This document shows, piece after piece, positions 32,307 to 44,390 of a stretch of 59,402 bases of DNA. The number at the start of each line of letters is the position of its first letter. Within the stretch, counting starts at the first letter, position 1. The DNA lies in NCBI RefSeq assembly GCF_006546735.2, contig NZ_VICD02000086.1, positions 1-59,402 on the forward strand, in the 5' to 3' direction. The position numbers were made by a program, and so were the translations under genes. The stretch comes from Marilutibacter maris. Its GTDB lineage: Bacteria; Pseudomonadota; Gammaproteobacteria; Xanthomonadales; Xanthomonadaceae. The notes below the pieces were generated by a model. It was not told where the DNA came from and searched no databases. It saw only the letters and a list, made by a program, of their open reading frames with translations.

Positions 32307-33692
32307 ATGGATGGTCGGCCTGAATTTCTCGTCCAGGGTGAACGCGCTCGATTGTTTCCGGTACTCGCGGAAACTTCCAAGGAGGGGCGGACTCTCTCGA
32401 TCGTCCTCGCATGCATGGAGACCGTGGAGGATTTCGGCAAGGCGCTGCTATCCGACCTCGGTATCAAGGCGGGAGCGCGAATGCGGCTGGAGGCCTATAC
32501 CGAAGTCGTGCTTCGCAATGGCGGGACTGGTAAGGCGAGACCGGACGGGCTGCTCGTGTTGCGCTCCGGAACCACGAGCTGGACTGCCCTCGTTGAGGCG
32601 AAGGTCGGCAACACCGATCTGACGCCGGAGCAGCTTGAGTCCTATTTGGAACTGGCCCGACTCAACGGCATTGACGCGCTGCTGACCATTTCAAACCAGT
32701 TCGCGCCGTTGCCGAGCCATCATCCCGTGGAGATCGCGGCGGGTTCTTTGAAGAAGGCGAGCCTCTGGCATTGGTCGTGGATGTACGTGCTGACGCAGGC
32801 GGCGCTGCACCTGGAAAGCGGCGAGGTCCGGGATCGCGAGCAGCGTGTGATTCTCAACGAGATGGTTCGTTTCCTCAGCCATCCCAGTGCGGGAGTGAAG
32901 GGTTTCGACCAGATGCCTGCCTCCTGGAGTACCGTCGCCAATGCGGTGCAGGCAGGGGGGACGCTTTCGCCCAGGGCCAACGAGGTCCAGGAAGTGGTTG
33001 GCGCCTGGTATCAGGAAACTCGAGACCTGAGTCTGATCCTGAGTCGGCAACTGGGTGAGGAGGTTTCGGTGAAGGTACCCAGGGCGCACGTGCTCGATCC
33101 CGGGCTCAGGGTCAAGGAGGATGCGGAACGCCTGGCGCAGGAATGCCGATTGCGCAGCATCTTCTCCGTCCCGAATACCGCAGCGGCCATCGAGGTCGCT
33201 GCCGATTTCAACCGACGATCCGTCTATGCCTCCATGCGCGTTGCCGCGCCCGGCGATCGCAAGTCGACCAAGGCGCGATTGACCTGGTTGCTGCGTCAGA
33301 TGGCGAAATCCAGACCCGACAACGTCCATGTCCGGTTCTACTGGCCGGGCCGGGGGCCTTGCACGCAACATCCGTTGTCGGTGCTGCGTGAGCGTCCGGA
33401 GATCGCGGAGGAGAGCGGGAAGGTGGTGTCTTCCTTCGAGGTTGTCTACGCACGGGATCTCGCCGGTCGTTTCGCTCAGCGCCGCAACTTTGTGGCCGAT
33501 CTGGAGCAGGCGATTCCGGACTTCTATGAGCAGGTCGGGCAGCATCTGAAGGCCTGGCAGCCCCGGGCCCCGAAGATCAAGGAGGATCGTGCGGATCCTG
33601 CGGATGTCGGCACAGCGGCGATGCAGAAGGATGCCGAGCTTGTCGTGTCGGAGCGGAACTCGCTTGGCGAGGGGAACGCCGGAGATGCCTAG
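32307..33692 (+). CDS. PD-(D/E)XK nuclease-fold protein of unknown role
   Basis: 461 aa. Residues ~60-100 show a restriction-like active site: RLEAYTEVVL, RPDGLLVLR with Asp80, and ALVEAKVG with Glu97-x-Lys99, followed by the helix LTPEQLESYLELAR. The remaining ~350 residues are mixed and end in an acidic, probably disordered tail. The protein may be a DNA-degrading or recombination-related enzyme; solitary nucleases of this type also occur in defence. No partner gene is next to it. Confidence 0.7.
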   Translation: MDGRPEFLVQGERARLFPVLAETSKEGRTLSIVLACMETVEDFGKALLSDLGIKAGARMRLEAYTEVVLRNGGTGKARPDGLLVLRSGTTSWTALVEAKVGNTDLTPEQLESYLELARLNGIDALLTISNQFAPLPSHHPVEIAAGSLKKASLWHWSWMYVLTQAALHLESGEVRDREQRVILNEMVRFLSHPSAGVKGFDQMPASWSTVANAVQAGGTLSPRANEVQEVVGAWYQETRDLSLILSRQLGEEVSVKVPRAHVLDPGLRVKEDAERLAQECRLRSIFSVPNTAAAIEVAADFNRRSVYASMRVAAPGDRKSTKARLTWLLRQMAKSRPDNVHVRFYWPGRGPCTQHPLSVLRERPEIAEESGKVVSSFEVVYARDLAGRFAQRRNFVADLEQAIPDFYEQVGQHLKAWQPRAPKIKEDRADPADVGTAAMQKDAELVVSERNSLGEGNAGDA

Positions 33693-33736
33693 CTCCTTGT
33701 CTCGCTGCTAGAACGCGGCAGGGGTCGGCTGCACTC

Positions 33737-34120
33737 ATGTGGCGCATCCTTCATAGCTTTGCACTGATCACGCTCCTGGCATGCTGCAGCAGTGTGCCGG
33801 CTCGGATTCCGCTGTTCGAGTCCGTCACGCCGACCTTCGTCCAGGGCCGTGTGATCGAGCTCAGGCCGCAAGGTGCATGGATAGAGTTCGTAGACTCCAC
33901 CTTCGTCTCCTACGACACGATCGTCGTCGAGCTGTTCTCCCCAATGGAGGCGAGCGGCCAGCGTGTTCACCTGCAGTATCAGGGAGTGCCTCTCGCCGCG
34001 GGCAGGACGATCCATGTCGGGCAGACGGTCTCCTTCACCCTGCCAGTCGTTGCCGGTGACGGGTGCTGCGAACCCTACCTCGAAGACATCTCCGATCTTG
34101 ATGTCCTGATCGGCGAGTAG
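33737..34120 (+). CDS. Small putative lipoprotein
   Basis: 127 aa. The N-terminal hydrophobic stretch ends in LLAC (Cys16) followed by CSSVP, a lipobox. The mature part is beta-rich (VIELRPQGAWIEFVDSTFVSYDTIVVELFSP, RTIHVGQTVSFTLPV). No family is recognised. It sits 44 bp after the nuclease gene on the same strand and could be cotranscribed. Confidence 0.6.
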   Translation: MWRILHSFALITLLACCSSVPARIPLFESVTPTFVQGRVIELRPQGAWIEFVDSTFVSYDTIVVELFSPMEASGQRVHLQYQGVPLAAGRTIHVGQTVSFTLPVVAGDGCCEPYLEDISDLDVLIGE

Positions 34121-34253
34121 TCCGTTCGACTCGCGCTTCGCGGCTGCGGTGGGCGTCAATCTCCATCCCGACACGTACAAGCTGGCCCTGTCCCCGCTGC
34201 CGCCATCGCCCTAGGATGCAGGGCCCGACCCCACCATCGAAGGACGCCGGACC

Positions 34254-34892
34254 ATGACAGGAACGTTGACCCTATGGACCTACGACTGGGTGCCGCCGGG
34301 ACCGCGCGGTTTCGTGCGCGACCTGCGCCTGCGCTGGGCGGCCGAGGAGGCCGGACTCGCGCATGAGGTGCGGACGGTGCCGTTCGAGGGGCGCGAGACC
34401 AACCATCTCGAACACCAACCGTTCGGGCAGGTGCCGTTCCTGAGCGACGGCGACATCTCGATCTTCGAGAGCGGGGCCTGCCTGCTGCACCTGGCGGACA
34501 AGAGCGAGGTGCTGATGCCGCGCGATGCCGTCGCCGCGGCGCAGACCCGGCAGTGGGTGGTGGCCGCGCTCAACTCGATCGAGATGGTCAGTGTGCCCTG
34601 GTGGTTCCTGGCCGTGTCCGGCGATGAGGACAACGCCCTGACCGGTTGGTTGGACGCGCGACTGCAGCAACTGGAAACGGTGTTGAGCGAGCGCGATTGG
34701 CTCGCCGCTGATCGCTTCACTGTCGCCGACCTGCTGATGGCCGACGTGCTGCGCGTGCCCAGGGTCCGCGCCCACGGCGAACGCCCCGCGACCGAGGCCT
34801 ATGTCGCCCGCATCACCGACCGTCCCGCCTTCCACAAGGCGCACGCGGCGCAGATGGCTCATTTCGCGGCGGCGGACGCGAAGCGGGCCTAG
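34254..34892 (+). CDS. Glutathione S-transferase
   Basis: 212 aa. The N-terminal thioredoxin-like domain has the cis-Pro of QVPFLSDGD and the glutathione-contacting IFESGACLLHLA. The C-terminal helical domain contains LAADRFTVADLLMADVLRV, the conserved N-capping box of GSTs. It conjugates glutathione to electrophiles or acts in related redox chemistry; no specific substrate is indicated. Monocistronic, with its own upstream region. Confidence 0.88.
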   Translation: MTGTLTLWTYDWVPPGPRGFVRDLRLRWAAEEAGLAHEVRTVPFEGRETNHLEHQPFGQVPFLSDGDISIFESGACLLHLADKSEVLMPRDAVAAAQTRQWVVAALNSIEMVSVPWWFLAVSGDEDNALTGWLDARLQQLETVLSERDWLAADRFTVADLLMADVLRVPRVRAHGERPATEAYVARITDRPAFHKAHAAQMAHFAAADAKRA

Positions 34893-35145
34893 TCCGGCGA
34901 CGGAGCAGGCCGACTCTGGCCGGATGATCGATCCTGCCAGGCTGGCGGCGTTATCCGCGACGAGTCCGATTGCGTGCTGCGCTAATGCGTCCGCTGCTGC
35001 CGGATGCGGGCGAGCCGCCGGGCTGATTACATGCTTGGGGACAGACGCGCATGGCCTTTCTGGAGCCTCGATCCATCGCCAGCGTGCAGGAGCCGCTTCC
35101 GATCGGGGTTTGCTAGGCTGCCTTAGGGCAGCCTGGGAGGGGCTT

Positions 35146-36684
35146 ATGCAAACAGTACTTCGAATGGTGATGGTGGCATCGCTTCTATGCGTGTCCGGTT
35201 GCCTGGCGACGCACGAGACAGCATCGGGAACCCCTCCGGAAACGGTTGCCATGGGTGACGCCGAAGAGCAGGGAGGCAATGAGGCTTGGGCCTACGCCCA
35301 GCGTCGTGAAGCCGCGATTGCCCTGGCGCGTACCTCGGACGACTTCATCACCGCTCGGGAGCGGCTGGCCGCAGTGATGGCTGAGCCGCTCTTCCAGCAG
35401 GTCTCGGTCAGCGAACAGCGGGACGTGTTGTCGGCGGCGGCCTGGGTGGAAGTCCGCTCCGGTCAGTACCAGCCCGCCGTGCGCTACTACCGGCGTGCCG
35501 TGCAACTGGACCCTGGCGATCCGGACGACTGGCATCGCCTGTCGATGGCGGAGAACGTCGTGGGCAATCAGGATGCGGCTCTGGATGCATTGCTGTACCT
35601 CGTGCAGGAATGGCCACACCTTGTCGATGCGCTGTCGGCTGGCCAGGTGCTGGCAATGTCTGGCACAACGCAGACGGACCCCGCAAAGCGCATGCGGCTG
35701 ATGCGGACACTCTTCGATGCCAACTGGAAGCGTGAGGAGGAGGCTGCCAGCAGCCTCTGGTACGACATGGCCCTGGCGCTGATCGAGCATGGCGATCGGG
35801 AACAGGCGAAGGAGGTCATCCGACATGTCTCTTGGCCGTATCCGTTGATGAGCATGCAGGCCGACAGGCGTTTCGACGGTCTGCTGCCCACGGAGCCTGG
35901 CTACGTTGTCGTGTCATTGAATCGGCTGATCGAGCGGCTGGAGGCGCTGGCCGGTGACAACCCTCGCAACCTGTATACCCAGAACGCCTGGATGGAGGCG
36001 CTTATGCATGCGGGGCGGCACGAGGAGGTCATCGCCATCAGCGGAGACATTCTTGCCAGGATCGCCGCGGAAACGCCACAGCAGCCGGCATTCCACGACA
36101 GCGACGACGAGAACTTCACCATGGAGATCCGCTACCGTGCACTGGACCGCGCGGGGCGCATCGAGGAGGCGGAAGGCGCTCTCGTGCGTGCAAGCGAGCT
36201 CACCGAGTTCGGCGAACCCAACATCCGCCAGAAGCTTGCTCTGGCGGCCTGGTACAACGGCATGTTGAGGCCTGACGAGGCCATTGCTGCAATTGACCGT
36301 TTGAGCGCAATGGCAGAGGCGCCCGACCTGTTGCTGCGCGACGAGCAGCTGCTGATTGCGGCGTTGATCAAGGGAGAGCGCGATCAAGCGGACGAGTTGT
36401 TGATGCGCATCCGTGAGAAGGCAGGCGATGATGATTCGAGGCTTCTGACGCGGGCCTTGCTGCGCTCGGGACGCATGGATGAGGCGGAAGAGGTGTTGGT
36501 CCGACGCTTGCAGGATCCGCGACTGCGACGGGACGCGTTGCTCTTTGCCCAGGTAAGCCCGGAACCCGAGCCATTGCCAGGTAGCGTGGACTATCGTCGC
36601 GACTGGAAGGCGCTGCTGGCGCGTCCTGCTGTGAAGCGGGCGATCGACAAGGTTGGCCGAGTCCAGCCGTATGAGGTGTGGTGA
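35146..36684 (+). CDS. TPR-repeat lipoprotein
   Basis: 512 aa from ATG 35146 (GGGAGGGG upstream). The signal ends in VSGC with acceptor Cys19. The rest is helical with TPR-like repeats (PAVRYYRRAVQLDPGDPDDWHRL, DAALDALLYLVQEWP, then more degenerate units to about residue 480). It probably acts as a scaffold at the envelope. A longer reading beginning at 34801 would overlap the GST gene and is rejected. No close neighbour on the same strand suggests a complex partner. Confidence 0.75.
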   Translation: MQTVLRMVMVASLLCVSGCLATHETASGTPPETVAMGDAEEQGGNEAWAYAQRREAAIALARTSDDFITARERLAAVMAEPLFQQVSVSEQRDVLSAAAWVEVRSGQYQPAVRYYRRAVQLDPGDPDDWHRLSMAENVVGNQDAALDALLYLVQEWPHLVDALSAGQVLAMSGTTQTDPAKRMRLMRTLFDANWKREEEAASSLWYDMALALIEHGDREQAKEVIRHVSWPYPLMSMQADRRFDGLLPTEPGYVVVSLNRLIERLEALAGDNPRNLYTQNAWMEALMHAGRHEEVIAISGDILARIAAETPQQPAFHDSDDENFTMEIRYRALDRAGRIEEAEGALVRASELTEFGEPNIRQKLALAAWYNGMLRPDEAIAAIDRLSAMAEAPDLLLRDEQLLIAALIKGERDQADELLMRIREKAGDDDSRLLTRALLRSGRMDEAEEVLVRRLQDPRLRRDALLFAQVSPEPEPLPGSVDYRRDWKALLARPAVKRAIDKVGRVQPYEVW

Positions 36685-36880
36685 TCCGAGGTAGGTGGAC
36701 CAAGCATGATGTGGAGTCAGCCTTCCTATAGATCTGGCGTCATGCGTGCTCCGGGCTTCCTCCTTTGATCCAGCGCGCATGCGGCTATGACAGCGCCTGT
36801 CCTACCTCGGCACTGGCGATCGCGACGCAGCGGCCCCCGGCTTGGTCACCCGGGCGTGCCGCATCCGGGATAGACCGCGC

Positions 36881-39800
36881 CTACCGCAAGAAACCCTCCG
36901 GCCCCTGCCGTTCGGCGATCCGTCCGATGAGCCAGACGAAGGGTTCGACCTGGCCGCCGAGCACGCAATGGCCCTGGATGACGCTGTCCAGCAAACCCGC
37001 AGCGTCGGAGGCGCACAGGGCGGACACCGCGCGCGCGTCGGACAGACGCAGCGAACAGGTCGGCACATGCGTGGCGGCTGGCGGTGTCCAGGTCACCTCA
37101 CGCCCGTCGACCCGCATCGTCACCGGTGCTTCATCGTCCGGAAGTCCGATCGTCACCGCCAGGTCCGGAGTCGGGCCCGGCTGCGTCGCCAGTGCCTGTT
37201 GGAGATGGTGGCCGAAGTCTGCCGCCCAGGCTTCCACGGCCACTCGTCGCGGGGGCGCGCCGCGCGGTGCTTCACGGCCACGCTGGTTCGCCGCCTTCAG
37301 GGTGTCATTGGGGGCTGCCGGCTCCGCCCACGATCCGTCGCCCCCGTTCGCCGGGCCGTCCGGGGCGCGTTGCGCGGTCCTGGCTTCGCGTTCGACCTCG
37401 ATCAGGGTCTGCAGCGTCCGGTCCACGTCATCGCGGGTGTGCGAGGCCGAGCAGATCAAGCGCAGGCGGCCGCGTCCACGTTCCACGATCGGGTAGGTGA
37501 CGGCGGTGGCGTGGATGCCGCGTGCGTGCAGGCCGCGTGCGATCGCGTAGAGCAGATCGCTGTCGGAGAAGTGCGGGGTGACGATGGGGCCGTCGCCGGT
37601 GCCCAGGTCGTAGCCGGCCTCGGAGAAACGTTTCCGCATGTAGCGGGTGGTGTCCCAGAGCCGCTCGCGCAGCGCGTCGTCCGAGCGCAGTCGGCGCAGG
37701 GCGGCGAGCGCGGCGGCGATGTCGGCAGGCGTCGTGGTGGCCTGGAAGACATAGGCCCTGGCCGAGGTCTTGAGCAGGGCGACGTGCTCCTCGCGCGCGG
37801 CGATCACGCCGCCGAGGCTGCCGAGCGCCTTGCTGAGCGTGGTCATGATGAAATCGACCTGGTCGGTGACGCCCTGGGCCGCGCAGATGCCGGCGCCGCG
37901 TGGGCCGTAGAAGCCGAACGAGTGGGCCTCGTCGACCAGGACGAGCGCGCCGTGCCGCTTCGCCGTACGCACGATCTCGTCGACCGGTGCGGTCCCTTCG
38001 CCCATGCTGTAGACGCCTTCGAGCACCACCAGGGTCGTGTGATAGGGCGAGGCTTCGGATTCCAGCACCGACTGCAGGTCGGACGCGTCGTTGTGCCGGA
38101 ACGTCCGGATCCTGGCGCCGCTGAGGCGGGCGCCGTCGACGATGGAGGCATGGCAGAGCTGGTCCATCACCACCACGTCCCTGTCGCCCACGATGCCCGC
38201 GATCACGCCCAGGTTCGCGGTGAATCCGGTCGAGAACAGGCATCCGGCGGGCTTGCCCACCAGCGCCGCGAACTCTCTTTCGAAGTGCAGGTGCAGGTCG
38301 GTCATGCCGGATGCGGTCGGGGAGGTGCCCATGCCGGTGCCGAAGCGTTCCAGCGCCGATCGGGCCTCCTGGATCACGCCCGGGTCGCGGTTCAGACCGA
38401 GGTACAGATTGGTGCTCCAGATGATGGCCTCGTGCTCCTCGCCGGTATGGACGTCGGCGACCGTGCCCTTGTGGCCGCTGCCGGTGCGGACCAGCTTGCT
38501 GTAGGGCTCCCGTCCCGAGCGCGTGAGCAGGTGCTTGAGTGCGCGGATCAGCGTGCCCTTGTCGGTCGCCGACCAGGCCGGCGCCCTCGACGCCAGGAAC
38601 GGCGGGTGCCCGGACTGCAGCTGGCTCTGGAAGTGGCCCAGCGTGTCGGAGTTGGCGCCGCTCGACCGGCCAACGTGGCTGTCCGTGCCGCCGTGCTCCA
38701 GCGCATCGAGCAGATGGTCGGCAACGGCGTTGGGGGTGGGGTGGGCGATCAGCGTCGACGCGGGCAGCTTCCGGCCTAGTGTCGTGGACAGCCGGTGGCC
38801 CAGTTCGACCGCGTCCAACGAATCCAGGCCCAGGGTTTCGAACGCCTGTTGCGGCGGTACCTGCCCGGGATCGCGCAGGTGGAGGAAGCGGGCGACCTCG
38901 GTCCGGACGGTCGCCAGCAGGGCCTCGTGCCGTTCTTGCCTCGACAGCTGGGCCAGGCCTTCCGGCGGGCTCCCTGCCACGTCGGAGACCGTGATGTCGG
39001 CGTGCGCGAGCCGCACGTCGGATGCGCCGTGGTCCAGTTCCAGCGCGGGCCGCGGCAGTCGCTTGCGGTCGAGCTTGCCGTTGGGCAGGCGGGGCAGGTC
39101 GGCGAGGCGCATCACGGTCCGGGGCACCATGTACCTGGGCAGCCGTTGCGCGAGGTGGGCGCGGGCGGCCTCGCCTGTGACTGTCTCGTCCCGGCTGGCA
39201 ACGTAGCCGACGAGCATGCCCTTGCCGCCATCGGTGTCGACGACTGCCGCCGCCGCCACGTCCACGCCCGGCATCGATTCCAGCGCCGATTCGATCTCTT
39301 CCAGCTCGATCCGGAAGCCGCGGAGCTTGATCTGCTGGTCGACCCGGCCCAGGAATTCGATCTCACCGTCGTCGGTCCAGCGGCAGCGATCGCCGGTCCG
39401 GTACAGCCGCCTGTCGGGAATCGGTCCATCCGGATCCATTTCGATGAAGCGCTCCCGCGTGCGCACCTCGTCGTGGAGATAGCCGCGTGCGAGCTGGTCG
39501 CCGGCGAGGTGCAGTTCTCCCGGCACGCCTATCGGAACCGGCTGCATGGCGTCGTCCAGGATGTAGGCGCGGGTGTTCGGTGTCGGCTTGCCGATGGTGA
39601 TCGTCTTCGTGCCCGCGGCAATCTCGGTGGCGGTGCAATACACCGTATGCTCGGTCGGCCCGTACACGTTGAGCACGCGCGGCGGTTGCGCCAGCGCATG
39701 CAGTTGTTCCACCAGCGGGCGTTTGAGCACGTCGCCGCCGAGCACGGCGCAGCGCACCCCTTGCGGCAGCCCGCCGGTCGTCAGCAGTCCCTGCATCGCC

Positions 39801-40648
39801 GACGGCACCATGATCGTCGTCCGCACGCGCGCCGCCGCCGGCAGCTCCGGCAGCGCCAATGCGTGCTCGGCCAGCACCACCGTGCCGCCAAGCGACAACG
39901 TCCCCAGGATCTCCATGACCGAGGTATCGAAACAGATCGAGGCCGCCGCCAGCACACCGGCGAGTTCCTCGTCGTCCAGCAGCTTGCGCATCGAGCGGGT
40001 CATCGCGACGACGCTGCGGTGCTCGACGGCGACGCCCTTGGGATGCCCGGTCGATCCCGAGGTGTAGATGACATAGGCGAGGTCCCGCGCCGAGGGCGTG
40101 GGCATGGCGTCCGGTACCGGTTCGTCCATCGCATCGAGCCGCAGCAGGCCGGCGGTGCCGGCACAGAGTTCGGCGGGCGTGTCGCCATCCACGACGACGG
40201 CCGCCGCGCGGGCGTGTTCCAGCATGTAGCGCACACGCTCGCGCGGGTACTCGGGGTCCAGCGGCACGTAGGCGCAGCCGGCCCGCAGGACCCCCAGCAG
40301 GGTCGCCGCCAGCTCCCAGCGGCGGCCCATGCAGACGCCGACCAGGGCCCCCGGTCGCACGCCCCGCGCCGCCAGCGTGGCCGCGATGGCGTTGGCCCGT
40401 GCGGTCAGGCGGGCGTAGTCGACCTCGACATGCCCATCGATGATCGCCGTGCGTTGCGGATGCGCCTGCGCCTGTTTCTCGACCAGTCCCCAGACCGTTT
40501 CGGTGCGGTCGTATGCCTGCGCGGTGCGGTTCCACTCGATGAGCACGCGGTGCGCCGCGTCTCCGGAGAGGGAGGGAGGGCCTTCGGCAACTGCGATCGT
40601 GTCCCGTGTCGCATCCGCCTGCGTGTGAGGTCGTCCGGGCCGATACAT
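36881..40648 (-). CDS. A-PCP-AONS fusion enzyme with C-terminal SCP2-like domain
   Basis: 1255-aa multidomain enzyme with AGGAG before ATG 40648. Residues ~30-540 are an NRPS adenylation domain: [11 protein letters not shown] near 196, NVYGPTEH near 331, [23 protein letters not shown] near 440 and NGKLDRKRL near 526. Residues ~575-650 are a carrier domain with the phosphopantetheine Ser of LGLDSL (~609). Residues ~735-1110 are an alpha-oxoamine-synthase/KAPA-synthase-like PLP domain ([13 protein letters not shown]; Lys of TLSKALGS ~938). The last ~110 residues look like an SCP2 lipid-binding domain ([17 protein letters not shown]). It likely activates an acid and condenses it with an amino acid with loss of CO2. 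No tailoring genes adjoin it. Confidence 0.85.
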   Translation of the reverse strand: MYRPGRPHTQADATRDTIAVAEGPPSLSGDAAHRVLIEWNRTAQAYDRTETVWGLVEKQAQAHPQRTAIIDGHVEVDYARLTARANAIAATLAARGVRPGALVGVCMGRRWELAATLLGVLRAGCAYVPLDPEYPRERVRYMLEHARAAAVVVDGDTPAELCAGTAGLLRLDAMDEPVPDAMPTPSARDLAYVIYTSGSTGHPKGVAVEHRSVVAMTRSMRKLLDDEELAGVLAAASICFDTSVMEILGTLSLGGTVVLAEHALALPELPAAARVRTTIMVPSAMQGLLTTGGLPQGVRCAVLGGDVLKRPLVEQLHALAQPPRVLNVYGPTEHTVYCTATEIAAGTKTITIGKPTPNTRAYILDDAMQPVPIGVPGELHLAGDQLARGYLHDEVRTRERFIEMDPDGPIPDRRLYRTGDRCRWTDDGEIEFLGRVDQQIKLRGFRIELEEIESALESMPGVDVAAAAVVDTDGGKGMLVGYVASRDETVTGEAARAHLAQRLPRYMVPRTVMRLADLPRLPNGKLDRKRLPRPALELDHGASDVRLAHADITVSDVAGSPPEGLAQLSRQERHEALLATVRTEVARFLHLRDPGQVPPQQAFETLGLDSLDAVELGHRLSTTLGRKLPASTLIAHPTPNAVADHLLDALEHGGTDSHVGRSSGANSDTLGHFQSQLQSGHPPFLASRAPAWSATDKGTLIRALKHLLTRSGREPYSKLVRTGSGHKGTVADVHTGEEHEAIIWSTNLYLGLNRDPGVIQEARSALERFGTGMGTSPTASGMTDLHLHFEREFAALVGKPAGCLFSTGFTANLGVIAGIVGDRDVVVMDQLCHASIVDGARLSGARIRTFRHNDASDLQSVLESEASPYHTTLVVLEGVYSMGEGTAPVDEIVRTAKRHGALVLVDEAHSFGFYGPRGAGICAAQGVTDQVDFIMTTLSKALGSLGGVIAAREEHVALLKTSARAYVFQATTTPADIAAALAALRRLRSDDALRERLWDTTRYMRKRFSEAGYDLGTGDGPIVTPHFSDSDLLYAIARGLHARGIHATAVTYPIVERGRGRLRLICSASHTRDDVDRTLQTLIEVEREARTAQRAPDGPANGGDGSWAEPAAPNDTLKAANQRGREAPRGAPPRRVAVEAWAADFGHHLQQALATQPGPTPDLAVTIGLPDDEAPVTMRVDGREVTWTPPAATHVPTCSLRLSDARAVSALCASDAAGLLDSVIQGHCVLGGQVEPFVWLIGRIAERQGPEGFLR

Positions 40649-40886
40649 CGAGCACTCCTTGCGCAGAAACCGGTTCCGCAGTCTAGTACGAGTGCGACGC
40701 GGAAAGGGCCAGGGGGCAAGCCGGCTGCATCGCGCCCGGCCCGGGCCGGGGCGACCCGCTGCGAAGGAGGCGCGCCAACTCTTCGCGCGCAGGCCCGACA
40801 TCGCGCTTGCCGCTCCGACGGCCTGCCTGGAGCCCTGGACGGAGCCGGCGCCTATCCTGGGCGATGGGGGGGGGCGCCGCCGCGCC

Positions 40887-42272
<1,386 letters not shown>

Positions 42273-42415
42273 GCGCCATGATACGGACTGGCGGCGGGTG
42301 TGCGGGGAATATCCACCGACGCCGGTACGGCCTCGGTCATGACCGGGAGGGTGGGCGCGGCCGCCCGGCCGCCCCTTGTGGGGCGGGGGCGCGGCGACCT
42401 GCGACGGCAGGGTGG

Positions 42416-42742
42416 CTACGGGCCGCCGGTGCCCTTCTCGCGGGCCTCGTTGCTGCCGCCACGGCAGGCGCCGCTCAGGCCGGGGAAGCCGTGCGGCAGA
42501 CCGTAGTACTTCCAGGCATCGGCCGCGGTCTGGACGATCGACTCGTTCTGTCCCTCGTCCGGGTCGAAGTCGTTGAGTCCGCTGTAGGCGCAGTTGGAGT
42601 TGGCGTTGGCCGGCGTACCGGTGGTGCGCGGGTTGTCGCTGCCGGGTGGGCCGGAAACCTCGCCCGCCATCGCTGGCGCGGCGGCCACGGCCACGAGGAC
42701 GGCAAGCACTGCCAGAGGCGGCAATACGGGACGTGCATGCAT
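42416..42742 (-). CDS. Small secreted hypothetical protein
   Basis: 108 aa, with GAGGAG before the ATG at 42742. A signal peptide (PPLAVLAVLVAVAAAPAMA) precedes a Gly/Asn/Pro-rich mature chain with two Cys (SNCAYSGLNDFDPDEGQNES; GLSGACRGGSNE). No family is recognised. It is separated from the divergent NTF2-like gene by 286 bp. Confidence 0.65.
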   Translation of the reverse strand: MHARPVLPPLAVLAVLVAVAAAPAMAGEVSGPPGSDNPRTTGTPANANSNCAYSGLNDFDPDEGQNESIVQTAADAWKYYGLPHGFPGLSGACRGGSNEAREKGTGGP

Positions 42743-43028
42743 GTCGATCTCCTCATCGGGAGCGTCTGAGGACGCGCATCTGACAACGCGGGCGGACCGG
42801 CGCATCGGTCACCCGGCAGGCGACGAACGGTAGTGCCGCTTCCATTGGTTCCGGCGAGGGCGCTGTGAGCCCCGGTTCATGCGCTTGTCGGTGCCGCTGG
42901 CAGGCGGCGCAGCGGCCTTCTGTCGCCTCGCTCATGCCTTCCCGGCCGCCTTGGATGACCGATATCCGGACGGCGTCGCGTTCAGTGGTGGCGCGAAGTT
43001 CCGCGCGCAGCCCTCTGGAGGTCGCGTC

Positions 43029-43511
43029 ATGAACGTATCGAACCGGATCTGTGCCGCCTTGCTGCTGTCGGGCCTGGTCGGCTGGGCGAGCGGAGCGGCG
43101 GTGGCCCAGGAGATGGCGCCGTCGGCCGCCGATTGCTTCCTCCCGGCGTTCAAGTCCGGGGATGCCGACGCGGTGACCGCCTGCTATGCCGAGGACGCGG
43201 TGCTGTGGATTCCGGGCGGACCGATGGTCAAGGGCCATGCCGAGATCCGCGACGCTTTCGCCGACTTTTTTGCGGACGTCACGATCAAGGACGTCCAGAT
43301 CAGCATCATGGGCGATGAGGTGATGGGCGACACACGGGCGTCGTGGGGTACCTATACGGTGATCCGGATCGACAAGGCGACCCAGGCCGAGTCGGTCCAG
43401 CGTGGGCGCTACGTCGAAGTCTCGAAGATGATCGGCGGACGCTGGCTGTACATCGTCGACCACCCCGCGGACGACCCGCCTCCGGCTCCAGAGTCCGAGC
43501 AGGATATGTGA
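43029..43511 (+). CDS. Secreted SnoaL/NTF2-like protein
   Basis: 160 aa. The signal peptide (ICAALLLSGLVGWASGAAVAQ) is followed by a SnoaL-type domain: FLPAFKSGDADAVTACYAEDAVLWIPGGPMVKGHAEIRDAF is typical, as is SWGTYTVIRID. Such proteins are ketosteroid-isomerase-like and mostly of unknown activity. The ATG at 43029 gives the signal peptide. An acidic Pro-rich tail ends the protein. Confidence 0.8.
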   Translation: MNVSNRICAALLLSGLVGWASGAAVAQEMAPSAADCFLPAFKSGDADAVTACYAEDAVLWIPGGPMVKGHAEIRDAFADFFADVTIKDVQISIMGDEVMGDTRASWGTYTVIRIDKATQAESVQRGRYVEVSKMIGGRWLYIVDHPADDPPPAPESEQDM

Positions 43512-43649
43512 GCCGAGTCCCGGTCACCTGCCGGGGCACGACGCATCCGCGCATCGACGCGCTGCATCCGGGCGGTGGCGCGAGTCGGGCATGGCCAGGA
43601 GCAAGCGCACCGGTTTCCGTGCCTGGAAACGCGGTGCGCTCCGCGCCCG

Positions 43650-44114
43650 TCAGCCCCGCGCCGCCAGCCAGCGGTCCAGCTGGTTGGCGAAGGCCTGGCG
43701 GTCGCGCGCGTTGAACGGGGCCGGGCCACCGGTCTGCACGCCGGCGCCGCGCAGTTCGTCCATGAAGTTCCGCATCGACAAGCGTTCGGCGATGTTGTCG
43801 GCGGTGTAGCGCTCGCCGCGCGGATTGACCGCGTGGGCGCCGTTGGCGATCACCCGTGCCGCCAGCGGAATGTCCTGGGTGACCACCAGGTCGCCCGCCC
43901 GCGCGCGCTCGGCGATCGCATCGTCGGCCACGTCATAGCCGCCCTGGACCTGCAGGGCGCGGATATGGCGGGAGGGCGGTGTGCGCAGCCACTGGTTGGC
44001 GATCAGGGTGACCTGTACTCCGGCGCGTTCGGCGGCGCGGAACAGGATCTCCCGGATCGGTCCGGGGCATGCATCGGCATCGACCCAGATCCGTGCGGAT
44101 CCGGCGTCGTTCAC
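43650..44114 (-). CDS. YaiI/YqxD family protein (UPF0178, DUF188)
   Basis: 154 aa, PIN-like fold. The diagnostic segments are [43 protein letters not shown] and [20 protein letters not shown]. Function unknown, possibly RNA-related. Its ATG overlaps the stop of the small upstream gene (ATGA), so the two are translationally coupled. Confidence 0.9.
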   Translation of the reverse strand: MNDAGSARIWVDADACPGPIREILFRAAERAGVQVTLIANQWLRTPPSRHIRALQVQGGYDVADDAIAERARAGDLVVTQDIPLAARVIANGAHAVNPRGERYTADNIAERLSMRNFMDELRGAGVQTGGPAPFNARDRQAFANQLDRWLAARG

Positions 44115-44257
44115 TCCGATTCGTCGCTGGACGCGGGCGTTTCGCCCTTCGCCGCCTCGCGTTGGGCGCGCTTCTTGGCGTCCTTCTCGTCTTTCTTCTT
44201 CTGCTTGGCCAGCTCGCGCTGACGCTTCTCGAACGAATAGTTGGGTTTCTTGGCCAT
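44111..44257 (-). CDS. Small basic Lys-rich protein (48 aa)
   Basis: [19 protein letters not shown] followed by a Lys/Asp-rich helix ([19 protein letters not shown]) and an acidic Ser-rich tail. Conserved small proteins of this type are common in proteobacteria, with unknown function. The ATG at 44257 lies at the end of an otherwise non-conserved longer frame. It is coupled to the YaiI gene by a 4-bp overlap. Confidence 0.75.
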   Translation of the reverse strand: MAKKPNYSFEKRQRELAKQKKKDEKDAKKRAQREAAKGETPASSDESE

Positions 44258-44390
44258 GAGCTCTCTGTAGGTGGACGAACGCCCAGTGTACGGGACTGGC
44301 GACCGCGGGGCAGGTTCACGCTTCGCAGGACCGCCATGTGGATGCATCATGCTGGCAGCATTGGGACGGTTCGCAGGCGGAGCACGGCAG

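Noticed and set aside
34801-35145. N-terminal extension of the TPR lipoprotein
   Set aside because: It would overlap the GST gene and bury the lipoprotein signal; the ATG at 35146 has a ribosome site.
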